Below, one piece after another: positions 1-11,707 of a stretch of 64,000 bases of DNA (positions are counted from its first letter, which is position 1; each line of letters starts with the position of its first letter). A program made the translations under genes and the position numbers. The notes under the pieces are model-generated. The model saw only the letters and a list, made by a program, of their open reading frames with translations. It was not told the DNA's origin and did no database searches. Source of the stretch: JADJOM01 sp046327715 (GTDB taxonomy: Bacteria > Gemmatimonadota > Gemmatimonadetes > Gemmatimonadales > GWC2-71-9); assembly GCA_046327715.1 (NCBI GenBank), contig JAXLXY010000003.1, positions 124,001 through 188,000 of the forward strand. The letters are read 5' to 3'.

Positions 1-78
1 CGGCCTCACGCCGAGGGCCTCGAGGGCCGCGCGCTTCTCGCGCCGGTGCCGTTCCGGCTGGCTCAGCTCGTCGCTCAC
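1..78 (-). CDS. lysS: Lysyl-tRNA synthetase, N-terminal fragment (runs off the window)
   Basis: Only the first 26 codons are inside the window. They begin at a GTG whose last bases overlap the prfB stop as GTGA, and read SDELSQPERHRREKRAAL, followed by EALGVRP. The charged, R/K-rich helix leading to a G-x-x-P is typical of the LysS N-terminus. The prfB-lysS gene order is conserved in many bacteria and is the main support for this call. In full-length enzymes this helix precedes the OB-fold anticodon-binding domain; no catalytic residue is visible here. Translation is probably coupled to prfB through the 4-bp overlap. Confidence 0.72.
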   Translation of the reverse strand, partial: MSDELSQPERHRREKRAALEALGVRP

Positions 79-1179
79 GCCGCCTTGCCCCCGAATTGCT
101 TGAGGTAGGCCTCGATGAAGGCGTCGAGGTCGCCGTCCATCACCCGCTGCACGTCGCCCACCTTGAGCTCGGTCCGGTGATCGTTGACCATGGTGTAGGG
201 CTGGAACACGTAGGACCGGATCTGGTTGCCCCAGGAGTTGTCGGTCTTGGTGGCCTCGAGCTTGGCCCGCTCGGCCTCCTGCTCCTCGAGCTTCTTCTGG
301 TAGATCGCGGCGCGGAGCATCTTCATGGCCGTCGCCTTGTTCTTCCCCTGGCTGCGCTCCTGCTGGCAGGCCACCACGAGCCCGGTCGGGAGGTGCGTCA
401 GCCGGACCGCCGAGCTGGTCTTGTTCACGTGCTGGCCCCCCGCCCCGGAGGCCCGGTACACATCCATCTTGATGTCCTCCTCGCGGAGGTCCACTTCGAT
501 GGTGTCATCGATGTCGGGGTAGACGAAGACCGACGCGAAGGAGGTGTGGCGCCGAGCCTGCGAGTCGAAGGGCGAGATCCGCACCAGCCGGTGGACCCCC
601 TTCTCCGCCTTGATGAAGCCGTAGGCGTACTGCCCCTTGATTTCGATCGACGCCGACTTGATCCCCGCCTCCTCGCCATCCACCCGGTCGAGGATGCTCA
701 CCTCGAAGTCGTGCCGCTCCGCCCAGCGCACATACATGCGCAGCAGCATCTCGGCCCAGTCCTGCGACTCGGTGCCCCCGGCCCCGGGGTGGATCGTCAG
801 GATCGCGTTGCCCGCGTCATCGGGACCCTGCAGCATGGCCTGGAGCTCGAAGTTCTCCACCGAGCGCTCCAGCCGCTCCACCTCCGTCACCAGCTCGGCC
901 GAGAGGTCGGGGTCGGGCTCGGCCTGCAGGAGTTCGACCATGGCGCGGGCATCGCCCAGCCGTCGGCCGATGTCGGCCTCCGGCAGGAGCCACGCCTTCA
1001 GCTCCTTGACCTCCTGCACCACCTGCCGGGCCTCGTCTCCCCGGGACCAGAACGCCGGATCGGCCTGCCGGGCCTCCAGCTCCAGCAGGCGCTGCTGCTT
1101 GGCGGGGAGGTCAAAGAAACCCTCGGATCTGGGAGGTCCGCTGGTCGAGATTGTCGAGCCGTTCGATGAGGTCGCGCAT
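75..1179 (-). CDS. prfB: Peptide chain release factor 2 (programmed +1 frameshift)
   Basis: RF2 recognises UGA and UAA and triggers peptide release. The gene starts at ATG 1179, reads 22 codons to an in-frame TGA (1113-1111), and must slip +1 to enter the long frame. The product is about 367 residues, the usual RF2 length. The codon-reading SPF motif (in VRISPFDSQARRH) and the peptidyl-transfer GGQ motif (about residues 247-249, SGAGGQHVNKT) are both present. A longer open frame runs upstream of the slip site but is only a shadow of the neighbouring gene; the conserved N-terminus MRDLIERLDNL lies in the zero frame. The gene overlaps lysS by 4 bp. A promoter-like TATCTTTG lies about 40 bp upstream (1218-1225). 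Confidence 0.96.
1109..1126 (-). promoter_or_regulatory. prfB programmed +1 frameshift site
   Basis: On the coding strand the site reads CGAGGG-TTT-CTT-TGA-C. The elements match the classical RF2 recoding signal: a Shine-Dalgarno-like GAGGG, a slippery CTT (Leu) codon directly before the stop, and TGA followed by C, a poor termination context. Low RF2 lets the ribosome slip from CTT to TTT and continue; high RF2 terminates at codon 23. This is established biology for prfB, and all the sequence elements are visible here. Confidence 0.93.
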
Positions 1180-1281
1180 AGAGGCCAGTCTGGTCCGGTG
1201 CGAAAGTGGTAAGTGCGCAAAGATAAGCGGTTTCCCGCCAACTTCACGATTGTGCCCGGGGGGCGTGGCTCCCCAACGGCA

Positions 1282-1308
1282 ACGCCGCCGGGGAGTCCCC
1301 GGCGGCGT
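1282..1308 (-). terminator. Perfect 12-bp hairpin between the zinc-ribbon gene and prfB
   Basis: A perfect inverted repeat (ACGCCGCCGGGG, 3-nt loop, complement) lies 35 bp past the stop of the upstream gene and before the prfB promoter region. There is no T-run after the stem, so intrinsic termination is only inferred. Its position suggests that it separates the two transcription units. Confidence 0.5.
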
Positions 1309-1342
1309 GGGAAGGCCGCGGTGCCCGGTCCTGTGCCTGCGG

Positions 1343-2467
1343 CTAGAAGACCCGCTGGCCGCCGGCGAGGATCTCGTTGAGCGCGTCGGTGAAATAGGTG
1401 GTGGACTCCGCCAGCTCCTTCCCCACCTGATCGGTGTACTCCTCCCAGCTCTTCTGGATCTCCTCCTGGAAGAGCTCCTTGAGCGTCCCGTTGGCCACCC
1501 CTTCCTTGCGCCGGTCCGGGTAGTAGACCGCGAGGTCCGAGATCAGGGCGCGTGCCAGCCGCCGCGCCTTCTGCGACGGGTCCTGGGAAAGGAACGGATT
1601 GACCGGGCGGCCCGCTGGCCGGGCCGGCGCCACCGGAGCCCCCGTTGCGGGTGCCGGGGCGACGGGGGCGGCCGGCACCGGCGGTGTCGGCGGCGCCGAC
1701 GGCGGCACCGGTCGCGCAGGGACAGCCGGCGCGGCCGGCGGGCTGGCCACGGTGGGGCGGACGGCCGGTGGTGGCATCATCGGCGCACGAGGCGCCCCCG
1801 CGGCGGGCGGGAACTGTCGCGGCGCCGTCGGACGCGGGGCGGACGGCACGGCCGGTGGGGCCGCCGTCGGCCGGTGGGGTGGCGGGGCCGGGGGAGCCGG
1901 GGGTGGAGCCGCTGGTGGTGGCGGGGCCGGCGGCGCCGCTTCGGCGGCGGGCGGCACCTGCACCGCCGGGCGCGGCGCGGTGATCTCCTCGACAGGCGGG
2001 GCAGCGATGCCGTGGGGTCCGCTGATCGCCGGGCGCTTGATGGTCGCGTCGCTCGCTGGCGCGGGTTCCGGCTCCGGCAGCGAGGGCCGCTTCATGGTCA
2101 CGTCGCTCGGCGGCGGCGGGAGCGGCGGGGCCTCGGGGATGGCCGGCCGGCGCATGGTCACGTCGGGCGGCGGCGGAGGGAGCGGCGGGGCCTCGGGGAT
2201 GGCCGGCCGGCGCATGGTCACGTCGGGCGGCGGCGGAGGTGGCGCCACCGGGTCGATCCCCGGGCGCCGGACGGTCACATCCTCGGTGGCCGCGAGGTTG
2301 GCCACCGGCGGTGCCGGCATGGCCGGCGCTGCGGCCTCCGGCACGGCCGCGCGGGTGACCGGGAAGACCGCCGCGCAGACCTTGCAGCGTGCGCGGACCC
2401 CCGCCGCCGGCACCTTGGCCGGGTCGACGCGGTAGATCGTCGTGCAGGAAGGACAGGTGACGTTCAT
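1343..2467 (-). CDS. Zinc-ribbon protein with long proline-rich linker
   Basis: This 374-residue protein has three parts. Residues 1-40 form a zinc ribbon of the MJ0042 type (CPSC at the start, CKVC further on) of the kind found at the N-terminus of some envelope and regulatory proteins. Residues about 60-290 are a low-complexity Pro/Ala-rich linker with several copies of an element like DVTMRRPAIPEAPPLPPPP, two of them encoded by a near-perfect 60-bp tandem repeat. The last 85 residues form a compact charged helical domain with sequence such as KELFQEEIQKSWEEYTDQVG. No membrane segment is visible. The linker threonines sit in a repeated basic context (TMRRP, TIKRP) and could be phosphorylation sites, which is speculative. 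Function unknown. The gene starts 9 bp after the GGDEF gene stop, so the two are probably co-transcribed. Confidence 0.8.
   Translation of the reverse strand: MNVTCPSCTTIYRVDPAKVPAAGVRARCKVCAAVFPVTRAAVPEAAAPAMPAPPVANLAATEDVTVRRPGIDPVAPPPPPPDVTMRRPAIPEAPPLPPPPPDVTMRRPAIPEAPPLPPPPSDVTMKRPSLPEPEPAPASDATIKRPAISGPHGIAAPPVEEITAPRPAVQVPPAAEAAPPAPPPPAAPPPAPPAPPPHRPTAAPPAVPSAPRPTAPRQFPPAAGAPRAPMMPPPAVRPTVASPPAAPAVPARPVPPSAPPTPPVPAAPVAPAPATGAPVAPARPAGRPVNPFLSQDPSQKARRLARALISDLAVYYPDRRKEGVANGTLKELFQEEIQKSWEEYTDQVGKELAESTTYFTDALNEILAGGQRVF
2101..2239 (-). repeat. 60-bp tandem repeat inside the zinc-ribbon gene
   Basis: Positions 2101-2160 and 2161-2220 are two 60-bp units differing at about three bases, with a partial third copy from 2221. 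Each unit encodes 20 residues of the proline-rich linker, so the repeat length keeps the reading frame and copy number could vary without breaking the gene. Confidence 0.85.
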
Positions 2468-2475
2468 GCCTCCCC

Positions 2476-3459
2476 CTAGCGGGCTGCGCCCGGACGCCGG
2501 TCACCGGGGTCGTCCGAGTCCGACTGCTGACGCCGGTCCACCACGAACACCGAGCCCGGCAGCGTCTTCGCGTAGCTCTTCATTTCGGTCGCCAGCTCGC
2601 TCACCTGTGCTGGATGGGTGAACTTGCGGCTCCGGTTGGTCACGATCCCGATCGACAAGGTCATCAGCGGCACCCGGTGCAGCTGCCCCCGCCGGTCCTT
2701 CCCGAAGAAGTATCCCGCCCGGCGGTCCTGATCGTTGTACTGCAGCGGGATCAGCGTGTCGAAGACCGACAGGATCTCGGTGCAGATCGGGTTCACCTCG
2801 GCCAGCGGGACCACGAAGATGAAGTCGTCGCCGCCGATGTGCCCCACGAAGCCCCGGGTGCCCAGCATGCCCTTCACCACGTCGTGCAGCAGGCGGGAGA
2901 GCAGGTAGATCACCCGGTCGCCATCGTAGTAGCTGTACCGGTCGTTGAACTCCTTGAAGTGGTCGAGGTCGGCGTAGCAGACCGCGAACTCCCCTCCCCC
3001 CTCCAGCTGGCGCCGGATCTCCCGCTCGATCTCGGTGGTGCCCGGCAGCCGCGTCGAGGGGTGGACGCTGACGTCACGCTCCGTGCGCGTGAGGATGGCG
3101 TCGATCCGGGCCCGCTGCTCCGCCGGCGAGAAGAAGCTGGTCACCACCTCATCGCTCCCGGCAGCGAACCACCCCTCGACCTGGGTCGGGTCGTGCCGGG
3201 CCGACAGCATCACGACCGGGACGATCGCCGTGAAGGCGTCACTCTTGAGCGTGCGGACCAGCGCCGCCCCGCCGGTGCCGGCACGATCCGCGTCCACGAA
3301 CAGGAAACAGGGAAACCCGCGCAGGATGATCGCATGCACGTCCGCCGGATCCGGCAGCACGAGCAGGGGAAAATCACGACTCTCCGCCCAGTGCCGAACC
3401 AGCTCGGGCACGGTGTCGGCCGCCGGTGCATGGTAGAGAACCGTCGGTCGGGTGCGCAG
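2476..3459 (-). CDS. Diguanylate cyclase-like protein: degenerate receiver plus GGDEF domain
   Basis: The N-terminal 120 residues resemble a response-regulator receiver (FLFVDADRAG in place of the phospho-acceptor strand; VPVVMLSARHD for strand 4) but lack the acidic pair after strand 1, so the domain is probably not phosphorylated in the usual way. The C-terminal GGDEF domain has CYADLDHFKEFND and the signature GGDDF, compatible with c-di-GMP synthesis; no RxxD inhibitory site precedes it. The first ATG/GTG/TTG in frame is GTG 3411, but starting there deletes receiver strand 1 (TVLYHA). A CTG at 3459, with GGAG seven bases upstream, restores it, and that start is chosen here. If CTG is not used, the protein is 311 residues. 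Confidence 0.82.
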   Translation of the reverse strand: MRTRPTVLYHAPAADTVPELVRHWAESRDFPLLVLPDPADVHAIILRGFPCFLFVDADRAGTGGAALVRTLKSDAFTAIVPVVMLSARHDPTQVEGWFAAGSDEVVTSFFSPAEQRARIDAILTRTERDVSVHPSTRLPGTTEIEREIRRQLEGGGEFAVCYADLDHFKEFNDRYSYYDGDRVIYLLSRLLHDVVKGMLGTRGFVGHIGGDDFIFVVPLAEVNPICTEILSVFDTLIPLQYNDQDRRAGYFFGKDRRGQLHRVPLMTLSIGIVTNRSRKFTHPAQVSELATEMKSYAKTLPGSVFVVDRRQQSDSDDPGDRRPGAAR

Positions 3460-3600
3460 CCTTGGGCTCCGAAAAGAGACGTAAAGGTTGAATTCACCGG
3501 AACTTACGGGTGACGCAGGCGGGCGTCAACTGCCCCACCCGTCGCTCCGCACACTACGGCGATCCCAGGTGCCGGGCAAGTGCGCCCGTCACCCCCTGCC

Positions 3601-5367
3601 CTACAGGAAGAAGACCGCGATCGCCACCATGGCGTAGAGTGCCAGCAGCTGCACCCCCTCGAACCAGTGCGACTCGCCGTCCAGCGTCACGATCGCCGCC
3701 AGGAGGGTGGAGAGTCCCATGGCGACGACCTCCAGCGGGCTGAACACCAGGTTCATGTACGCGCCCGATGGCGTTGGGCCGAAGAACGCGCCCGCGAAGA
3801 CCAGCACGGGGGCCACCAGCAGGGCCACCTGGGCGCTCGATCCCATCGCGATCTGGAGCGCGAGGTCGAGCTTGCCCTTCCGCGCCACGACGATGGCGGT
3901 CGCATGCTCCGCCGCGTTGCCGATGATCGGGATGATGATGAGGCCGAGGAACGTCTCGGAGAGCCAGCTGGTCCCGGCCGTCACGCCCTCGACCGCGTGG
4001 ACCAGGATCTCGGACTCGATCGCCACGCCCACCGTGGCCAGCGCCAGGACGCCCACGGCCACCGGCACGCTCCACAGCGGCCCGGAGGTCGGGTGGGGGT
4101 CGCCGCTCAGGATGCGCTTGTGGGTCTTGAGGGAAAAGAGCAGCGAGAAGCCGTAGGTGACGGCCAGTACGACGGCGACGGCCTCGGACAGGTGCAGCTC
4201 GGTCAGCACGGCCGCGTCGCCCTGGTGGGTGCTGTGGAAGAGCGTCGGGAAGATCAGCCCGGTGACGGCCAGCGCCATCATCCCGGCACTCATGCCGGCG
4301 GTCGTGCGATTGAACCGGATGATCGACTTGCCCAGCCCGCCGGCGACAAGGCTGAGGCCCAGGATGAGCAGGAGGTTGCCGAGGATGCTGCCGGTGATCG
4401 ATGCCTTGACCAGTTCCACCTTGCCGGCCTGCAGGGCCACGATCGCGATGATGAGCTCCGCCGCGTTGCCGAAGGTGGCATTGAGCAGCCCGCCGAGCGC
4501 CGGACCGGTCCGCGCCGCCAGGTGCTCGGTGGCTTCGCCCATGTAGCCGGCCAGCGGGAGCACCGCCACGCAGGCCATGACGAAGACCAGCAGCGGGGGA
4601 AAATCGCCGGCGAAGCCCAGGTAGAGGCTCGCCGGAATGGCGAGCAGCGGCAGCTTCCGCCAGGTCAGGAAGGGCTCATGGACCGGCGCGATCCGCGGCG
4701 GACCGTCATTGCGGCTGAGGCGTGGCTCCTCGCGCGCGGCGGCGGCGTCGGGCCGGCGCTCAGCCGCTTCCGCGCGGCGCGGCGCCTCCACGCGCTCTCC
4801 CCTGCCCTCGCCGCGCTCCGGGCGCGGGGGCCGTTCGGCCTTGGGCGGCTTTTCCGGCCGCGGCGGCCGTTCGGCCTTCTCCGCGCGGTCCGGCTTCTCC
4901 TGACGCCTGGGTGCCTTCTCCTGGCGTGGTGCCGGGGCCGCGGGCTCGGCGGCCGCCGGGGTGGCGGATGGCTCGAATCCCAGGGCCTCCCGCACCTTCG
5001 GCACTGGAATCGCGAGGTCACCGAGGCTGGAGGCGACGACCCCCCGGCCATCCCCCAGGAGCGCCCCGAGCAGCTGCTGGGCGGTCGGCTCCCCGCCGCC
5101 GGCCGCGCTCCGGGCCTGTTCGAGTGCGCGCCGTGCGCCGGAGCGAAGCGCGATCTCCTCAGGGTTTTCCGGTGTGCCCTTGCCCTGCGGGCAGCGCTTC
5201 TCGATCCGCTCGCGCAGTTGGGACGGCGTGGCGGAGAAGGTGCTCAGCACGGTGACGAGGGCCGGCTCCTCGGCCTGGACCAGGGCCAGCAGGAGGTGCT
5301 CGGTGCCGACATAGTCGTGCTGCAGCCGGGCGGCCTCGGACCGGGCCGCGGCAAGAAAGTCGCTCAA
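3601..5367 (-). CDS. Clp_N domain fused to a Ca2+/H+ antiporter
   Basis: This is one continuous 588-codon frame. Residues 1-133 match the Clp amino-terminal (double-repeat) domain, with YVGTEHLLLALVQ and a second half containing PTAQQLLGALL; this domain normally recruits substrates for ClpA/ClpB/ClpC. About 100 residues of K/R/E/P-rich low-complexity linker follow. Residues about 236-588 form a full cation/proton exchanger of the CaxA/ChaA type, with about eleven hydrophobic segments and two conserved alpha-repeat motifs (GNAAELIIAIVALQAGK and GNAAEHATAIVVARKGK). The start is taken as TTG 5367, which overlaps the stop of the small gene before it as TTGA. The antiporter presumably exports Ca2+ using the proton gradient. 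What the cytosolic Clp_N module binds is unknown. Confidence 0.85.
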   Translation of the reverse strand: MSDFLAAARSEAARLQHDYVGTEHLLLALVQAEEPALVTVLSTFSATPSQLRERIEKRCPQGKGTPENPEEIALRSGARRALEQARSAAGGGEPTAQQLLGALLGDGRGVVASSLGDLAIPVPKVREALGFEPSATPAAAEPAAPAPRQEKAPRRQEKPDRAEKAERPPRPEKPPKAERPPRPERGEGRGERVEAPRRAEAAERRPDAAAAREEPRLSRNDGPPRIAPVHEPFLTWRKLPLLAIPASLYLGFAGDFPPLLVFVMACVAVLPLAGYMGEATEHLAARTGPALGGLLNATFGNAAELIIAIVALQAGKVELVKASITGSILGNLLLILGLSLVAGGLGKSIIRFNRTTAGMSAGMMALAVTGLIFPTLFHSTHQGDAAVLTELHLSEAVAVVLAVTYGFSLLFSLKTHKRILSGDPHPTSGPLWSVPVAVGVLALATVGVAIESEILVHAVEGVTAGTSWLSETFLGLIIIPIIGNAAEHATAIVVARKGKLDLALQIAMGSSAQVALLVAPVLVFAGAFFGPTPSGAYMNLVFSPLEVVAMGLSTLLAAIVTLDGESHWFEGVQLLALYAMVAIAVFFL

Positions 5368-5534
5368 AGCGGCTTCGCCTCGTCGATCAGCATGATAGGG
5401 ATGCCGTCCTCGACCGCGTAGACCAGCCGGCAGGCGTGGCAGATCAGCGCCTCGGGGTCCGTGGCGCGGTATGCTAGGTCGCCCTTGCACTTGGGGCAGA
5501 CCAGGATCTCAAGCAACTCCGGCGCGAGCGTCAT
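5364..5534 (-). CDS. Trm112/UPF0434-family small zinc-binding protein
   Basis: This 56-residue ORF begins MTLAPELLEILVCPKCKGDL and has a second pair of cysteines (LICHACRLVY) followed by VEDGIPIMLIDEAKPL. The CPxCxG start, the CxxC pair and the GIPxML ending are characteristic of the YcaR/Trm112 family, small proteins related to the methyltransferase activator Trm112. Bacterial members have no settled role. It starts 4 bp after era and overlaps the antiporter fusion by 4 bp, so all three are probably one transcript. Confidence 0.88.
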   Translation of the reverse strand: MTLAPELLEILVCPKCKGDLAYRATDPEALICHACRLVYAVEDGIPIMLIDEAKPL

Positions 5535-5538
5535 GGGG

Positions 5539-6390
5539 TCACCCTCGGGGCTCGGGGAAGCCGAGCTCGGTCAGGAGATGGGCCTTGCGGCGCCAGTCGC
5601 GGGCCAGCTTGACCCAGCAGTCGAGGTAGACCTGCTCGCCGAGCAGGTCCTCGAGGCGCGCGCGGGCATGCTGGCCGATCGCCTTGAGGGTCCGGCCGCC
5701 CGCCCCGATTACGATGCCTTTCTGGGATTCCCGCTCCACCAGGAGCGAGACACGAATGTACACTGGCTTCGTATGCTCGCGGAACTCCTCGACCTGGGCG
5801 GCAACGGCGTAGGGGACCTCGTCCTCCAGCAGCTGGAAGGCGGCCTCCCGGAGGAACTCGGTGGCGAAGAACCGGAGCGGCTGCGTGCCGAGGTCATCGG
5901 CCGGGTAGGCGAAGGGTCCCTCCGGCAGGTAGGGCGTGATGGCGGCGACCAGTTCGGCGATCCCCTCACCCGTCTCCGCCGAGACCACCATGGCTCCCTC
6001 CGGCGCGGCTCCGGGGGCGAGGTCGCCCTTGGTGTACACGGTCAGGACCGGGGTGGCGGCTGGGCTGGGAAGCCCCGTGAGGGGCCAGAAGGGCGGCGCG
6101 GGCCCGTCGGTGGCAGGGTGCAGGTGGAGGATGAGGTCCACCCGCCCGAGCTCCTCCTGGGCCAGCCAGCGCATGCGCTCGTGGAGGGCGTATTCGGGGT
6201 CGAGCAGGCCGGGCAGGTCGTGGAGGATCAACTGGCTGTCGGGCGTGCTGTGGAGGCCCACCACGGGGAGCCGGGTGGACTGGGCCTTGGGGCTGACGAT
6301 GGCGAGGTGGGCACCCACCAGGCGGTTGAGGAGGGAGGACTTGCCGGCGTTGGGGCGTCCGGCGAGGGCGACGTGACCGGTTCTGGGCAT
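5539..6390 (-). CDS. era: GTPase Era
   Basis: Era is a small GTPase that binds the 16S rRNA 3' end and helps mature the 30S subunit. The 283-residue protein has P-loop GRPNAGKS (residues 11-18), switch I (QSTR), G3 (LHDLPGLL) and a C-terminal KH domain with GAGG. The G4 motif, normally NKxD, reads TKGD here, which is unusual. It lies just downstream of the rRNA operon terminator on the same strand. The start ATG 6390 has no Shine-Dalgarno sequence, but TACGTT lies 5 bp upstream (6396-6401), suggesting a leaderless or very short-leader transcript. Confidence 0.95.
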   Translation of the reverse strand: MPRTGHVALAGRPNAGKSSLLNRLVGAHLAIVSPKAQSTRLPVVGLHSTPDSQLILHDLPGLLDPEYALHERMRWLAQEELGRVDLILHLHPATDGPAPPFWPLTGLPSPAATPVLTVYTKGDLAPGAAPEGAMVVSAETGEGIAELVAAITPYLPEGPFAYPADDLGTQPLRFFATEFLREAAFQLLEDEVPYAVAAQVEEFREHTKPVYIRVSLLVERESQKGIVIGAGGRTLKAIGQHARARLEDLLGEQVYLDCWVKLARDWRRKAHLLTELGFPEPRG

Positions 6391-6416
6391 GGGGAAACGT
6401 AACGGGAGGGGGTCGC

Positions 6417-6452
6417 AAAAAAGCGAGCCCGGATCCAGGAGGATCCGGGCTC
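6417..6452 (-). terminator. rRNA operon terminator
   Basis: Past the 5S gene, a perfect 12-bp stem (GAGCCCGGATCC, 4-base loop, complement) is followed on the transcribed strand by GC and a run of six T. This is a textbook intrinsic terminator, and the only one in the window with a clear T-run. Confidence 0.95.
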
Positions 6453-6460
6453 ACGGGGGT

Positions 6461-6578
6461 GGCTGGCGACGGCCTACTCTCCCACGCCCTCTCAGGCGTA
6501 GTACCATCGGCGCTACAGGGCTTAACTGCCGGGTTCGGAATGGGACCGGGTGTGGCCCCTGCGCGCTAGTCGTCAGCC
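6461..6578 (-). rRNA. rrf: 5S ribosomal RNA
   Basis: The transcribed strand matches 5S rRNA: GGCTGACGACTAGCG at the 5' end pairs with CGCCAGCC at the 3' end. The conserved internal blocks CCCATTCCGAACCCGG and AGCGCCGATGGTA are present. Length is about 118 nt. It is the last gene of the operon, 75 bp after 23S. Confidence 0.96.
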
Positions 6579-6652
6579 ATTCGGTTGGGCGCCGTGCAGG
6601 ACGGTGCCCACTGAGTGGCAACTGGAGGCTGGATGACGCAAGGGAATTGGGA

Positions 6653-9590
<2,938 letters not shown>

Positions 9591-9656
9591 GATCTTGTTG
9601 GCACTGCTTGATACTACGGTTTGGATTCCCTTGCTACTACGTCATCCAGCCTTCAG

Positions 9657-9669
9657 TTGTCAAAGAGCA
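9657..9669 (-). promoter_or_regulatory. boxA antitermination site in the 16S-23S spacer
   Basis: The transcribed strand reads TGCTCTTTGACAA, close to the consensus boxA (TGCTCTTTAACA) bound by the NusB-S10 complex. It lies between 16S and 23S, as in other rRNA operons. The 172-bp spacer (9591-9762) otherwise holds no tRNA; no cloverleaf was found. Confidence 0.85.
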
Positions 9670-9760
9670 GAATCAATGCGAGCAAATCGGATGGACAGTG
9701 CGGGCGACATCTCGAGGGACTTTCGAACCGGGCCAGAAGGCCGGCCCTACTCGTCACTCC

Positions 9761-11270
<1,510 letters not shown>

Positions 11271-11419
11271 AGAATTCGATATAGCTCGAGATCAAACGAT
11301 GGACTTTTCGTCCGTCGTCCGAATCACGTGTGTACAGAAATTTCAAACCCCTCGACAGCACCCTCTGTCGGGCACTGCGTCATAGGGTCCGCACTGTCAC
11401 ACCCGATTGCTCACATCGA

Positions 11420-11432
11420 TTATCAAAGAGCG
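11420..11432 (-). promoter_or_regulatory. boxA antitermination site in the rRNA leader
   Basis: The transcribed strand reads CGCTCTTTGATAA, a boxA element between the promoter and 16S. With the spacer copy it gives the usual pair of boxA sites that keep RNA polymerase resistant to Rho on untranslated rRNA. Confidence 0.8.
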
Positions 11433-11473
11433 GTCCGGCGATGCTCGACCACCATGTTCCGTGGGAGCCTCGT

Positions 11474-11502
11474 ATCATACTTGGCCGTGACTGTATCGTC
11501 AA
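11474..11502 (-). promoter_or_regulatory. rRNA operon sigma-70-type promoter
   Basis: The transcribed strand reads TTGACG (-35), a 17-bp spacer, then TATGAT (-10). Each hexamer has one mismatch to the sigma-70 consensus and the spacing is ideal. The predicted start near 11467 gives a leader of about 200 nt carrying boxA. FTCD is divergent on the other side. Confidence 0.85.
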
Positions 11503-11707
11503 GGGGGGGAGGAACTTCTGAGACCTGCCCCATCAGCCTGACCCCGCCTGCCTGCCCCGTCCTGATCGCTACGGGAATTCTGCGGGGGCGGGATTGTACC
11601 ATCCCCCCGCGAGATACGCAAGCCCTGACGACCCGGCCCCCCATGGCCGCCCGCAATCAGGGCCCAAACCGCTGTAGATTGCCGACTTCCCCAGCCCCCC
11701 CCAGGAC

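Noticed and set aside
2101..2239. CRISPR-like repeat
   Set aside because: The 60-bp units are contiguous with no spacers and lie in frame within a protein-coding linker.
75..2504. Single 809-codon minus-strand frame covering prfB
   Set aside because: Only its 3' part is RF2. The upstream half is out of frame with the real zinc-ribbon gene and is explained by the +1 frameshift site in prfB.
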